A stretch of 43,175 bases of DNA. Source: CAZMGD01 sp964565705. Lineage in GTDB: Bacteria; Actinomycetota; Acidimicrobiia; Acidimicrobiales; Ilumatobacteraceae. The stretch spans positions 1 through 43,175 of the forward strand of contig CAZMGD010000026.1 of assembly GCA_964565705.1 (NCBI GenBank). Direction: 5' to 3'. The first letter of the stretch is position 1; each line of letters starts with the position of its first letter. A program made the translations under genes and the position numbers. The notes under the pieces were generated by a model, which saw nothing but the letters and a program-made list of their open reading frames with translations, made no database searches and had not been told where the DNA came from. Positions 24,263 through 32,108 of this stretch are shown here, piece after piece.

Positions 24263-25972
24263 TCATCCGGGTCGTACCACCTGGCCCGGCAGCGCCCCGG
24301 TGCGCTCGCCGTGCTCGACGACGACCTCGCCGTTGACGATCGTCGCCTCGATCCCGACCGGTACGGCGCGGAAGCGTTCCACGCCGAGCACGACGTCGTG
24401 GTCGGCCTTGCAGGTGCCGACGTCGACCTTGTCGGGATCGAAGATGAAGACGTCGCCGGCCAAGCCGACGTGCAGCAGGCCGCGGTCGTTGAGGCCGAGG
24501 ATCGCGGCGGGGAGCGCGGTCATCCGCCGGATCGCCTCCTCCAGACGCCAGACCTGCTCCTCCCGCCACCAGGTGGCGAGGAAGTGGGTACTCCACTCCG
24601 AGCCGTCGTCGCGGTCGAGGTGGGCGCCGCCATCGCTGACCCCGGCGATCATCTGCGGGTGGAGCTGCACCTGCTTCAGCAGCTCGCGCCACTCGGGCGT
24701 CTCGTTCGCCCAGTGGAACACGGCGTCGAGGTCGGCGGCGGCGACGTCGAGCATCACGTCGGCAGGGTGGCGGCCCTCCTCGGTCGCGATCGCGCCGATC
24801 ACACCACCGACGTAGCGCTGGTTCTCCGCTGCGCTGCTGGACGACACCCGCATCGAGGCGAAGAACGGCGGGGGCAGCGTGGAACCCTGGGCCGGGTCGA
24901 GGTTGGGATGGTCGATCGCGTCGCGCAGCGCGGCGCGGTGGGCGGGGTCGGCGAGCAGCCGCCGCTTCTCGTCCAGCGAGGCGTGCATCAACGCGTTCCA
25001 CAGGGGCACGCCCTCGTAGCGGGTGGTGCCCCCGGCGAGCGTGAACGGGCCGTTGAGCGGGCGGGTCATCAGCAGCGAGTACACGGGGGCGCCGACCGCG
25101 GACGAGCGGTCGAGGAAGTCCCTGGACTCCACCCACGCCTTGGTCGGCGCGTCGACCTTGGAGCGTCCGCCGAGGCCCTGGGTGATCACCGGCACCCCGC
25201 CGATCGAGGCCAGCTCGATCAGGAGGTCGCGGTCTTCCGGGGAGATGCCCTGCACCGCGCTCTCCGGCGCATAGGCGATCGAGCCCCGCCCGTAGCGGCC
25301 GACGACCTCGGCCAGGGCGCGCAGCTCGTCGATCGACGACAGCCGGCTCGGCACCGGCCGGTCGGCCATGTCGAGGTGGGTCGGGGCGTGTGAGGACGAC
25401 CAGCCGAGCGCGCCGTCGCGCATGCCCTGGTCGACGATCGCCGCGATCTGCTGCAGCTCGTCGTCGGTCGACGCCCGCTCGTAGGCGGCCTCGCCCATCA
25501 CCCAGCGCCGCACCGCGGAGTGGCCGATGTACATGCCGAGGTTGAGCCCGAGCTTGCCGGGGCGGGTGGCGAGGAACTCGGCGAACGTCTCGAAGCCCCA
25601 CTCGATCTGGCCGAGCGCGGACGGATCCATGCCCTCCACCCGGGCGAACATCTGGGCGGTGTAGGCACGATCGCCCTCGCGGACCGGGGCGATCGAGAAG
25701 CCACAGTTGCCGGCGGCCACCGTCGTGACGCCGTGCAGCGACGACGCGTCGCACAGCGGGTCCCACGTGATCTGCGGGTCGTAGTGGGTGTGGGCGTCGA
25801 CGATGCCCGGGGCCACGACCTTGCCGTCGGCGTCGATCGCCCGCGTCGCCTGCTCGCCCTGGAGGCGACCCGTCGCCACGATGCGCCCGCCGGAGATGGC
25901 GACGTCACCGATCCGCCCGGGCAGTCCCGAGCCGTCGACGACGAGGCCGTTGCGGATCAACAGGTCGTACAC
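24263..25972 (-). CDS. D-aminoacylase-like amidohydrolase, first gene of the operon
   Basis: The 569-aa protein is a paralog of the one at 21095. HTHYDPQITWDP is near residue 60 and LHGVTTVAAGNCGFSIAP after it. The segment VSDGGAHLDRDDG near 440 carries the late Asp. The GTG at 25972 is chosen because the family N-terminus YDLLIRNGLVVDGSG starts there; an upstream in-frame ATG at 26038 would add sequence containing the operator. The gene is first in the seven-gene operon and its promoter region carries an 18-bp palindrome. Having two such enzymes with an amidohydrolase-2 protein suggests stepwise breakdown of one amide-containing compound. Confidence 0.87.
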   Translation of the reverse strand: MYDLLIRNGLVVDGSGLPGRIGDVAISGGRIVATGRLQGEQATRAIDADGKVVAPGIVDAHTHYDPQITWDPLCDASSLHGVTTVAAGNCGFSIAPVREGDRAYTAQMFARVEGMDPSALGQIEWGFETFAEFLATRPGKLGLNLGMYIGHSAVRRWVMGEAAYERASTDDELQQIAAIVDQGMRDGALGWSSSHAPTHLDMADRPVPSRLSSIDELRALAEVVGRYGRGSIAYAPESAVQGISPEDRDLLIELASIGGVPVITQGLGGRSKVDAPTKAWVESRDFLDRSSAVGAPVYSLLMTRPLNGPFTLAGGTTRYEGVPLWNALMHASLDEKRRLLADPAHRAALRDAIDHPNLDPAQGSTLPPPFFASMRVSSSSAAENQRYVGGVIGAIATEEGRHPADVMLDVAAADLDAVFHWANETPEWRELLKQVQLHPQMIAGVSDGGAHLDRDDGSEWSTHFLATWWREEQVWRLEEAIRRMTALPAAILGLNDRGLLHVGLAGDVFIFDPDKVDVGTCKADHDVVLGVERFRAVPVGIEATIVNGEVVVEHGERTGALPGQVVRPG

Positions 25973-25993
25973 GCAATCCCACCCCCCTCGGGA

Positions 25994-26011
25994 AACTAAC
26001 AGTCGTTTGTT
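25994..26011 (-). promoter_or_regulatory. Putative TetR operator, site 2
   Basis: AACTAACAGTCGTTTGTT fits an AACnAACnnnnGTTnGTT palindrome and lies 21 nt before the GTG of the first operon gene. It matches 16 of 18 positions of the site at 36214. The TetR gene within the operon is the obvious candidate regulator. Confidence 0.6.
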
Positions 26012-26039
26012 ACAGCAAGGACGGTAGCACCACCCCATC

Positions 26040-26089
26040 GTTCTCGGTCGGATTCTGGTCGCTCCAGCGACCAGAATCCGACCGAGAAC
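26040..26089. terminator. Perfect 24-bp-arm hairpin downstream of the cyclase gene
   Basis: The arms 26040-26063 and 26066-26089 (GTTCTCGGTCGGATTCTGG... and its complement) are perfectly complementary over 24 nt with two bases between. The hairpin starts 9 nt after the cyclase stop and separates it from the operon promoter. A strong terminator is likely; it lacks a T-run. Confidence 0.65.
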
Positions 26090-26098
26090 TGGGGATCA

Positions 26099-27046
26099 TC
26101 AGAAGGTGGCGATGGGGTTGACGGGGCTGCCGGTGCCGCCGGGGACGCGCATCGGCGCGACGGCGAGGAGGAACGACCAGCGGTGCTCCTCGGCGCATGC
26201 CACGGCGAGCTCGTCGAGGCGCAGGTTGTCGATCAGGTGGAGGCCGATGCCGGTGATGCCGATCTGGTGGATCGGAAAGGGCCAGTCCGGGATCGCGGTG
26301 AACGGCATGTGGTCGGAGATGCCGTCGCTGCCGAGCAAGGCGATCTTGCGCTCGTGCAGCCACCGCAGCGTGGACGGGTGGAGGCCGGCGAGGCCTCCCC
26401 CGAACGGGTCGAGACGCCCGCCGATCGCCACCTTGCGGGCGTCGCGGCCGGTGGAGATCGCCAACAGGTCGCCCTCGCCCACCGTCACGCCCTGGCGCTC
26501 CTCGGCGGCGAGCAGGTCGTCGACCGTCACCGAGTCCGTCGGCTCCAGGAAGTCGACGCCGCGAGCGGCGGGGATGTCGAGCAACACCCCCCGCCCGACG
26601 ATGCCGCCTGCCGCGGACATGATCGTGTTGGCCAACGCACCGGTGGAGCGGACCATCGACGCCGGCCGGCCGCCGTACATCTCACCGCGCACGAACATGT
26701 GGCACAGCGCGTCGATGTGGGTGATCCCGAGTCCGTGCACCGCGGTGCCGACGTAGTCCTGGGTGGCCTCGTAGCCGGGCACGCCGCTGGCCCCGAGCGC
26801 GTCGCCGCTGGCGAGCATGTGGTGGTGCGCCGGGCTGGGAGTCTCCGGCGTCGGCTGGGTCGTGATGTCGTTGCCGAGGCTGACGGAGCGCCCGCTGCGC
26901 ACCGACGCCGCCGCAGACGCCCGGTGGGAGTCGGTGAGGAAGTTGAGCGCCCCCCGCTCGTCGTCTGACCCCCAGCGAGTCCAGTTCTTGGTCGCCTCCC
27001 AGATCTCGTCGAGCTCGGCGGTGGTCGGTGCGTTCCCCGTGGTCAT
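26099..27046 (-). CDS. Cyclase family protein (kynurenine formamidase-like metal hydrolase)
   Basis: The 315-aa protein has the cyclase-family metal motif in the form GITHIDALCHMF (family form HxGTHxDxPxH, about residues 107-118), with DITTQPTPETPSP before and a C-terminal HQIGITGIGLHLIDN. Members hydrolyse lactone-like or formamide bonds, kynurenine formamidase being the best known. Metal is expected at the His/Asp cluster. It starts only 12 nt after the stop of the large DUF4157 gene, so the two may be cotranscribed, an odd pairing. A perfect hairpin follows the stop. Substrate unknown. Confidence 0.85.
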   Translation of the reverse strand: MTTGNAPTTAELDEIWEATKNWTRWGSDDERGALNFLTDSHRASAAASVRSGRSVSLGNDITTQPTPETPSPAHHHMLASGDALGASGVPGYEATQDYVGTAVHGLGITHIDALCHMFVRGEMYGGRPASMVRSTGALANTIMSAAGGIVGRGVLLDIPAARGVDFLEPTDSVTVDDLLAAEERQGVTVGEGDLLAISTGRDARKVAIGGRLDPFGGGLAGLHPSTLRWLHERKIALLGSDGISDHMPFTAIPDWPFPIHQIGITGIGLHLIDNLRLDELAVACAEEHRWSFLLAVAPMRVPGGTGSPVNPIATF

Positions 27047-27058
27047 CGAGGACGGACC

Positions 27059-30025
27059 CTAGAACGGGTTGTGCGGTGGCGGCGCGGTGAAGAAGGTGCC
27101 GAGATCCTTCAGCATGCCCGGACCGGCCTTCTGCAGCAGCGACCAGTCCATCGACTTGAAGATCTTGTCGTTGGCCTGCTTCTTCAGCGCGCCGCCGCCG
27201 GCCGGGTTGTGCCAGTCCTCGAAGGGCGTCTTGACGATCGTGCCCCGGACGTCCACCCCGACCTGGCGCGGGAAGCGATCGACGATGGACTTCACGGGGA
27301 TGGTGTCGTTTCCCGTGTTGATCAGGCTGATGATCGCGTCGCGGGACATCTGCGACGTCGCTCCGGAATGGGCCACGCCCATCGACGAGTTGGCGTTGAA
27401 CATCGAGTCGTCGCCGTACACCTTGCCGATGTCTCCGCCCGCGGCGTCGTAGACGGTGAGCCCCTTGGCGCAGAACACGTCGTGGAGGGCGTTGGTCGAC
27501 TTCTGGAGGAACGAGCTCTGGATGAACTCCAGATAGTCGTTGTAGGTGACCGCGGCGAACCCCTTCTGGATGTCGAGCTCCGTGGTCGCCACCGCGACCG
27601 AACCCTTCTTCGGACGCAGCTCGTCGCGGATGCGGAACGTCTGCTTGAGGTACTTGGCCCGCTCGAGCTGCTCGCCGGCGCCGGCGCGACCACCGCCGGC
27701 CAGACCGCCACCGGCGGCGGCCCGGCTGTCGCGCATCTCGGCCATCTTCTGGCCTCGCTTGGCCACGCCGTCGCTCGTCAGCAGCACGCCGTCGAGCACG
27801 AGGTCACCGACGGCCATGCGCACGACCTGGGGCGCGCCCCCGATGGCGGCCTCGATCTGGCTGCCCTTGGCCGAGGTCTTCCCGCGGCGGGCCTGCGCCT
27901 GGAACCAGTCGACGATGGCGCGAGTGGTGGTGCCCGCGGGACTGGCGAGCGACGGCGGGACCTTCAGCCCGACGTCCTTGAAGTTGTCCTGCCAATCCTG
28001 GTGGGCGCGGTTCTCGACCGTTTGCGGGTCCATCCCCTTGTTCGCGTTGGGGCCGGTCGCGCCGCTGTAGCCCTCGATCCGGCTCTGGTCGTACTGCGTC
28101 GGCGGCGCCAGCGTCTGCGTGTACGCGATGTTCTGGACCTTGCGCCAGTTGGCGTCCGTGAAGTAGTCCCACTTGTCCTTCGAGTCGATGTACTCGATGT
28201 AGAACTGCATGATCTGGGTCTTGTTGATCAGGTGCCCGGCGGCGTAGGAGTCCTGCAGGAAGTGGTCGCCGAATCCGTTCGTCATCAGGGCCTCGTTGGC
28301 CCACTTCGATGCTTCGGCCTTCTTGTACTCGAACAGATCCCGCAACCCGCTTCGGGCATGGGGCGCGGCGATCGCGAGCTGGGTGCGGGCCTGCTCCGAC
28401 TCGAGGCGCAGCCGATGCGCCTTCGCGGCGAGCTTCCGCGCATCGTCGTGGTTCTTGGCCCACGCGTTCCAGCTCTCCGGCACGAAGTGGCAGGCGTTGC
28501 GGCCCAAGCTGGTGCCGTACTTGTTGGTGGCGCCCTGGGCGCCGGTGCTCTGGATGCCGAAGAGCAGCTCGGCTTGACCGCCCTTGGCGCTGATCGTGAA
28601 CGCGGTCGCGCCCTCGAAGGTGGTCGGGTTGTCGCCCAGCGCCTCGGGCAACGTGACCTCGTTGAAGAAGTCGCCACGGGCCTGCTGCGCGACCGGATTC
28701 TGGCGCTCGGTCGCGGTGAGGCTCGCCGACACCTTGCCGAACGTGCTCCTGAGGAAGCCCCATGTCTCCGCACGCACGCTCTGCAGCAGCTGCCACACGG
28801 CCTTCGGTGCGGCACCCCTGAGCACCTCGACGCTGCCGTAGTAGTCGCCGAGCGTGTTCATCTCGCCGTAGGTGCACAAGATGCCCTGCGGCAGCATGAC
28901 CGTCACGACCCCGAAGTCCGGGTCCGGGCCGAGAGGCTTGATGCGCTGACCGATCTGGTTCGACTGCTCTGCGCTGCTCTCCTTGGGCGGGTCGTTCTGC
29001 CAGTCCTTGAGGCGCATCATCTCCTGCATCAGCACGTGGAGGATCTGCGACTTGTCGATCTGGAGCGGCTGCGGGCCCCCCAGGTCGACGTCGACCACGG
29101 CCACCTCGGTGGCGCGGGTCTTCTTCAGGCCGGAGCGCTTCGACTCGGTCTGCTTGATGGCGTCCTGCCAGGCACCGACCCTCGCCAGGTCCTCGGGCTT
29201 GACGTTGCCGAGCATCAGGTGCTCGAACGACGAGTGGCGCTGGATGTGCGGGTTCGTCGCGCCGCAGCTGCACCGGGCCACGGAGGGCACGCCGCGCTGC
29301 TGGACGGTGTGGGTCAGCTCGTGGCTGACCAGGTGGGCACCCTCCCGCGTCGAGACGTCGGGCATGCCGTCGCGGAAGAAGATGTCATTGCCGATCGTGA
29401 ACGCGCTGGCACCGAACGAACGGTTGAGCTGCGCCGACGAGGAGCCGGTGTGCACCCGTACGCCCGAGAAGTCGGCGCCCATGACCGGTTCGACACTGGC
29501 CCGGAAGTCGGCCGGGAGGGCGGCGCCCCCGCCGCGCGCCCGGTTGACGGCTGCCTCGTCGGCGGCGTGGACGTCGCCGCCCGCCGCGCCGATCGGCGCC
29601 ACGTCGGGGTGGTCGTGGTGGTCGTGGCCCGCGTGGCGACGGATCGTGCGAGCGGATCCGTGGACGGCGCAGCCGTCCCCGCAGCGGTGTCCGGACACCC
29701 GCCTGATCGCGCGCGCCGCGGTGCGCGCGGACCCGTGGGTGGCGCACCCGTCCCCGCACTCGTGATCCGTCTGGCCGGCGATCGGACCTGCGGCGATGGT
29801 GCGCACCACCTCGGCTGCGACCCGGTCGGCCTCGATCTCCAGCGCGTCGTTGCTGGCTCCGACCACGAGCTTCGGCTGGACGAGCAGCATCCGGGCCGCG
29901 CGGTTCCCGAGCACGGTCCTGGGATCGCTCGGCGCGACGTGCTCGTGCTCGTGCGCCCGCGCGGCGCGGTCGTCGGGGGCGCGCCGATCCCTGTCGATGA
30001 CCGTGCGGGTGGTCCCCTTGCCCAT
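27059..30025 (-). CDS. DUF4157 domain protein, candidate eCIS-associated effector
   Basis: The 988-aa protein carries a DUF4157 domain at about residues 150-245, ending in the metalloprotease-like motif SHELTHTVQQR (HExxH at 235-239). This domain marks proteins carried or processed by extracellular contractile injection systems. Before it are His-rich stretches (AHEHEH, HAGHDHHDH) and a repeated CGDGCAxHGSART unit (90 and 115). After it, at about 584-599, GFGDHFLQDSYAAGHL contains H-x3-D-x5-H, the spacing of zinc ligands in bacterial phospholipase C and HET-C-like proteins. No signal peptide. I choose the ATG at 30025 because GGAGGG lies upstream and the longer frame covers the promoter. Function inferred. 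Confidence 0.8.
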   Translation of the reverse strand: MGKGTTRTVIDRDRRAPDDRAARAHEHEHVAPSDPRTVLGNRAARMLLVQPKLVVGASNDALEIEADRVAAEVVRTIAAGPIAGQTDHECGDGCATHGSARTAARAIRRVSGHRCGDGCAVHGSARTIRRHAGHDHHDHPDVAPIGAAGGDVHAADEAAVNRARGGGAALPADFRASVEPVMGADFSGVRVHTGSSSAQLNRSFGASAFTIGNDIFFRDGMPDVSTREGAHLVSHELTHTVQQRGVPSVARCSCGATNPHIQRHSSFEHLMLGNVKPEDLARVGAWQDAIKQTESKRSGLKKTRATEVAVVDVDLGGPQPLQIDKSQILHVLMQEMMRLKDWQNDPPKESSAEQSNQIGQRIKPLGPDPDFGVVTVMLPQGILCTYGEMNTLGDYYGSVEVLRGAAPKAVWQLLQSVRAETWGFLRSTFGKVSASLTATERQNPVAQQARGDFFNEVTLPEALGDNPTTFEGATAFTISAKGGQAELLFGIQSTGAQGATNKYGTSLGRNACHFVPESWNAWAKNHDDARKLAAKAHRLRLESEQARTQLAIAAPHARSGLRDLFEYKKAEASKWANEALMTNGFGDHFLQDSYAAGHLINKTQIMQFYIEYIDSKDKWDYFTDANWRKVQNIAYTQTLAPPTQYDQSRIEGYSGATGPNANKGMDPQTVENRAHQDWQDNFKDVGLKVPPSLASPAGTTTRAIVDWFQAQARRGKTSAKGSQIEAAIGGAPQVVRMAVGDLVLDGVLLTSDGVAKRGQKMAEMRDSRAAAGGGLAGGGRAGAGEQLERAKYLKQTFRIRDELRPKKGSVAVATTELDIQKGFAAVTYNDYLEFIQSSFLQKSTNALHDVFCAKGLTVYDAAGGDIGKVYGDDSMFNANSSMGVAHSGATSQMSRDAIISLINTGNDTIPVKSIVDRFPRQVGVDVRGTIVKTPFEDWHNPAGGGALKKQANDKIFKSMDWSLLQKAGPGMLKDLGTFFTAPPPHNPF

Positions 30026-30155
30026 GCGGGTACTCCCTCCGGCGCGGCGCACGTTCGCCTCGCTCGTCGCGACGAACCTACCAGCTTCGGCGTCCGGCGG
30101 TGACGCAGCGTGGTCGTCACGGCGCGGTGTGCCATACTCCGCGAGTGGTACCGGG
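30026..30155. promoter_or_regulatory. Divergent promoter region of the DUF4157 and AAA+ genes
   Basis: This 130-nt gap lies between divergent starts. On the minus strand TAGGTT at 30075-30080 is a candidate -10 box for the DUF4157 gene, leaving a leader of about 43 nt with a GGAGGG ribosome site. On the plus strand CATACT at 30133-30138 is a weak candidate for the ATPase gene. I see no clear operator. Confidence 0.35.
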
Positions 30156-32108
30156 GTGCAGGCCGTGGAGCTGACCGGCGCCTGGTCGGGCCTCGCCGAC
30201 ACCCTCTTGGTGCGGGCTGCGCTGACGGCCCGCCTCGGATGGGACCGGGCCCCGAACCCGCTGGCCGGCTACTCCCTGACCGACGACGAGGTCGACGCGC
30301 TGCTGCGCTCGCTCCCCGGCTTCGATCGTGAGCCGCCGGGCCTGCTCGAGGACGACGTGCGCAAGGTGCTCGACGACGCCGACGCCGCCGTCGAGGAGGC
30401 CCGCGCCGAGTTCGAGCGGTCGATCGGCGGCCCTGAGCGCTTCGCCGCGCTGTGCCGACGTGGCGGACTCGATCTGGCCGCGGCCGAGGTGCTCGCCCTG
30501 CTGCTCGCGGTCGAGGTCGACACGCGGCGCCAGCGCCTGGTCGGCTACCTGGCCGACGACGTGACCCAACGTCGCCTCACCGCATGGACGCTGCGCCTCG
30601 TCGCCGGCGACGACGCGGTCGCGATCGCCGGGCCGGGCGGGTCCCTGCGGCGCGGCGCACTGCTGGCGCCGGCCGGTCCCGGTGCGTGGGCGGCCGAACC
30701 TGTCGCGGTGACGCCGACGGTCTCGTGGTGGCTGGCCGGCGACGACGGCCCCGACCCGGCCCTGCCGCCGGGCAGTGAGGTGCTCGACGTGCCCTACGCG
30801 GCGGACCCGTCCGTCGGGATGGGGCGGATCGTCGTCAGCTCGGGACGCGATCGGATTCGCCGCCTCCAATCTGTCGCGGCCGGCCTGCTGCAGCCGTCGC
30901 TGCTGATCACGCCGAGGCCGACCGGTCCGGACGCGTGGGACGCACTGATCCGCTGGGCGACGCTGACCGGGGCCGGTGTCGTGGTCGAGCTCGACGACGA
31001 TGTCCTCGGTGCAGAGGGCCGGGATCGCATCGAGCGGGCGTGGCACCTGGCGTGGGGGATCTCCAGCCGCACCGACCTCGCGATCGCGGATCTCCCCCGG
31101 CGGCCGTGGCTCGAAGCCCCGCCCGGGCCGGTCGTCGCCTCACCCGACGAGTGGGCAGGCGCGTTCGGCGGCGAGGTGCCCGAGGGCGCCGACGCGTACC
31201 GTCTGACCGCCGAGCAGTTGCTACAGGTCAGCCGCGCCTCGGGCGCGGTCGGCGGCGACCTGGCCGCGGCCGTGCGACGGCTGGCCGGTCCGGTGCAGGG
31301 CACGGCGACGCGCGTCCGGCCCACCCGAGGATGGGACGACCTCATCTTGGACGCAGAGGGACGCGAGCGCGTCGAGGAGATCGCCATCCGCTGCCGGCAG
31401 CGTCGCCGGGTGTTCGACGAGTGGGGCCTTGCGCCGCAGCCGTCGACCGGCGTGGTGGCGCTGTTCCACGGGCCGTCCGGCACCGGCAAGACCCTGGCCG
31501 CCGAGGTGATCGCCGCCGACCTCGGCGTCGACCTCTACAAGGTCGACCTCGCCAACCTGGTGAGCAAGTACATCGGTGAGACGGAGAAGAACCTCTCAGC
31601 CGTCTTCGATGCCGCAGAGGCGAGCAGCGTGGCGTTGTTCTTCGACGAGGCCGACGCACTGCTCGGCAAGCGGTCGGAGGTCTCCGACGCCCACGATCGG
31701 TACGCGAACATCGAGGTCGCCTACCTCCTCCAGCGGCTGGAACGCTACGACGGCCTCGCCGTGATGGCCAGCAACCTGCTGCGCAACATCGACGAGGCCT
31801 TCCTCCGCCGCATCCACGTCGTCGTCGAGTTCCCCGTGCCCGAGGCGCCCGAGCGGCGCCGGATCTGGCGCCGCTCCCTCCCGCCGAACGCGCCGCTGGC
31901 CGACGACTTGGACCTCGACGTGTTCGCCGACGAGGTCGAGATGGTGGGCGGGGCGATCCGCAACGCGGTGGCGACGGCTGCGTTCCTCGCCGCCGAGCAG
32001 GAGCAGCCGATCGGGCCGGCCCACGTCCTCACCGCCGTGCGCCGCGAGATGCAGAAGGTCGGCCGGCTCTTCGACGCCGAGCGGTTCGCCGGACGCCTGA
32101 CCTCGTGA
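30156..32108 (+). CDS. AAA+ ATPase of the eCIS-associated type
   Basis: The 650-aa protein has an N-terminal helical region, then the winged-helix-like segment AEVLALLLAVEVDTRRQRLV followed by GYLADDVTQRR at about 110-140. That segment is typical of the AAA+ ATPases found in contractile injection (eCIS) gene clusters. A degenerate middle domain follows. The C-terminal AAA+ module has Walker A GPSGTGKT at 439-446, Walker B LFFDEAD at 494-500, sensor-like SN at 539-540 and an RR pair at 551-552 for the arginine finger. The start is a GTG (30165 is possible). No other eCIS genes are present. Its stop overlaps the next start as GTGA. The role may be assembly or cargo handling. Confidence 0.88.
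   Translation: MQAVELTGAWSGLADTLLVRAALTARLGWDRAPNPLAGYSLTDDEVDALLRSLPGFDREPPGLLEDDVRKVLDDADAAVEEARAEFERSIGGPERFAALCRRGGLDLAAAEVLALLLAVEVDTRRQRLVGYLADDVTQRRLTAWTLRLVAGDDAVAIAGPGGSLRRGALLAPAGPGAWAAEPVAVTPTVSWWLAGDDGPDPALPPGSEVLDVPYAADPSVGMGRIVVSSGRDRIRRLQSVAAGLLQPSLLITPRPTGPDAWDALIRWATLTGAGVVVELDDDVLGAEGRDRIERAWHLAWGISSRTDLAIADLPRRPWLEAPPGPVVASPDEWAGAFGGEVPEGADAYRLTAEQLLQVSRASGAVGGDLAAAVRRLAGPVQGTATRVRPTRGWDDLILDAEGRERVEEIAIRCRQRRRVFDEWGLAPQPSTGVVALFHGPSGTGKTLAAEVIAADLGVDLYKVDLANLVSKYIGETEKNLSAVFDAAEASSVALFFDEADALLGKRSEVSDAHDRYANIEVAYLLQRLERYDGLAVMASNLLRNIDEAFLRRIHVVVEFPVPEAPERRRIWRRSLPPNAPLADDLDLDVFADEVEMVGGAIRNAVATAAFLAAEQEQPIGPAHVLTAVRREMQKVGRLFDAERFAGRLTS

Noticed and set aside
26040..26089. 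Insertion-sequence terminal repeats
   Set aside because: The arms are adjacent with no transposase between or near them and no target-site duplication could be seen.
27071..30103. Plus-strand open frame of about 1000 codons opposite the DUF4157 gene
   Set aside because: Its translation is compositionally biased (Arg, Val, Gly, Leu) with no domain, while the minus strand encodes a recognisable DUF4157 domain with HELTH.
30026..30202. Longer start for the DUF4157 protein at 30202
   Set aside because: It would overlap the divergent ATPase start and its promoter, and the ATG at 30025 has a good ribosome site.
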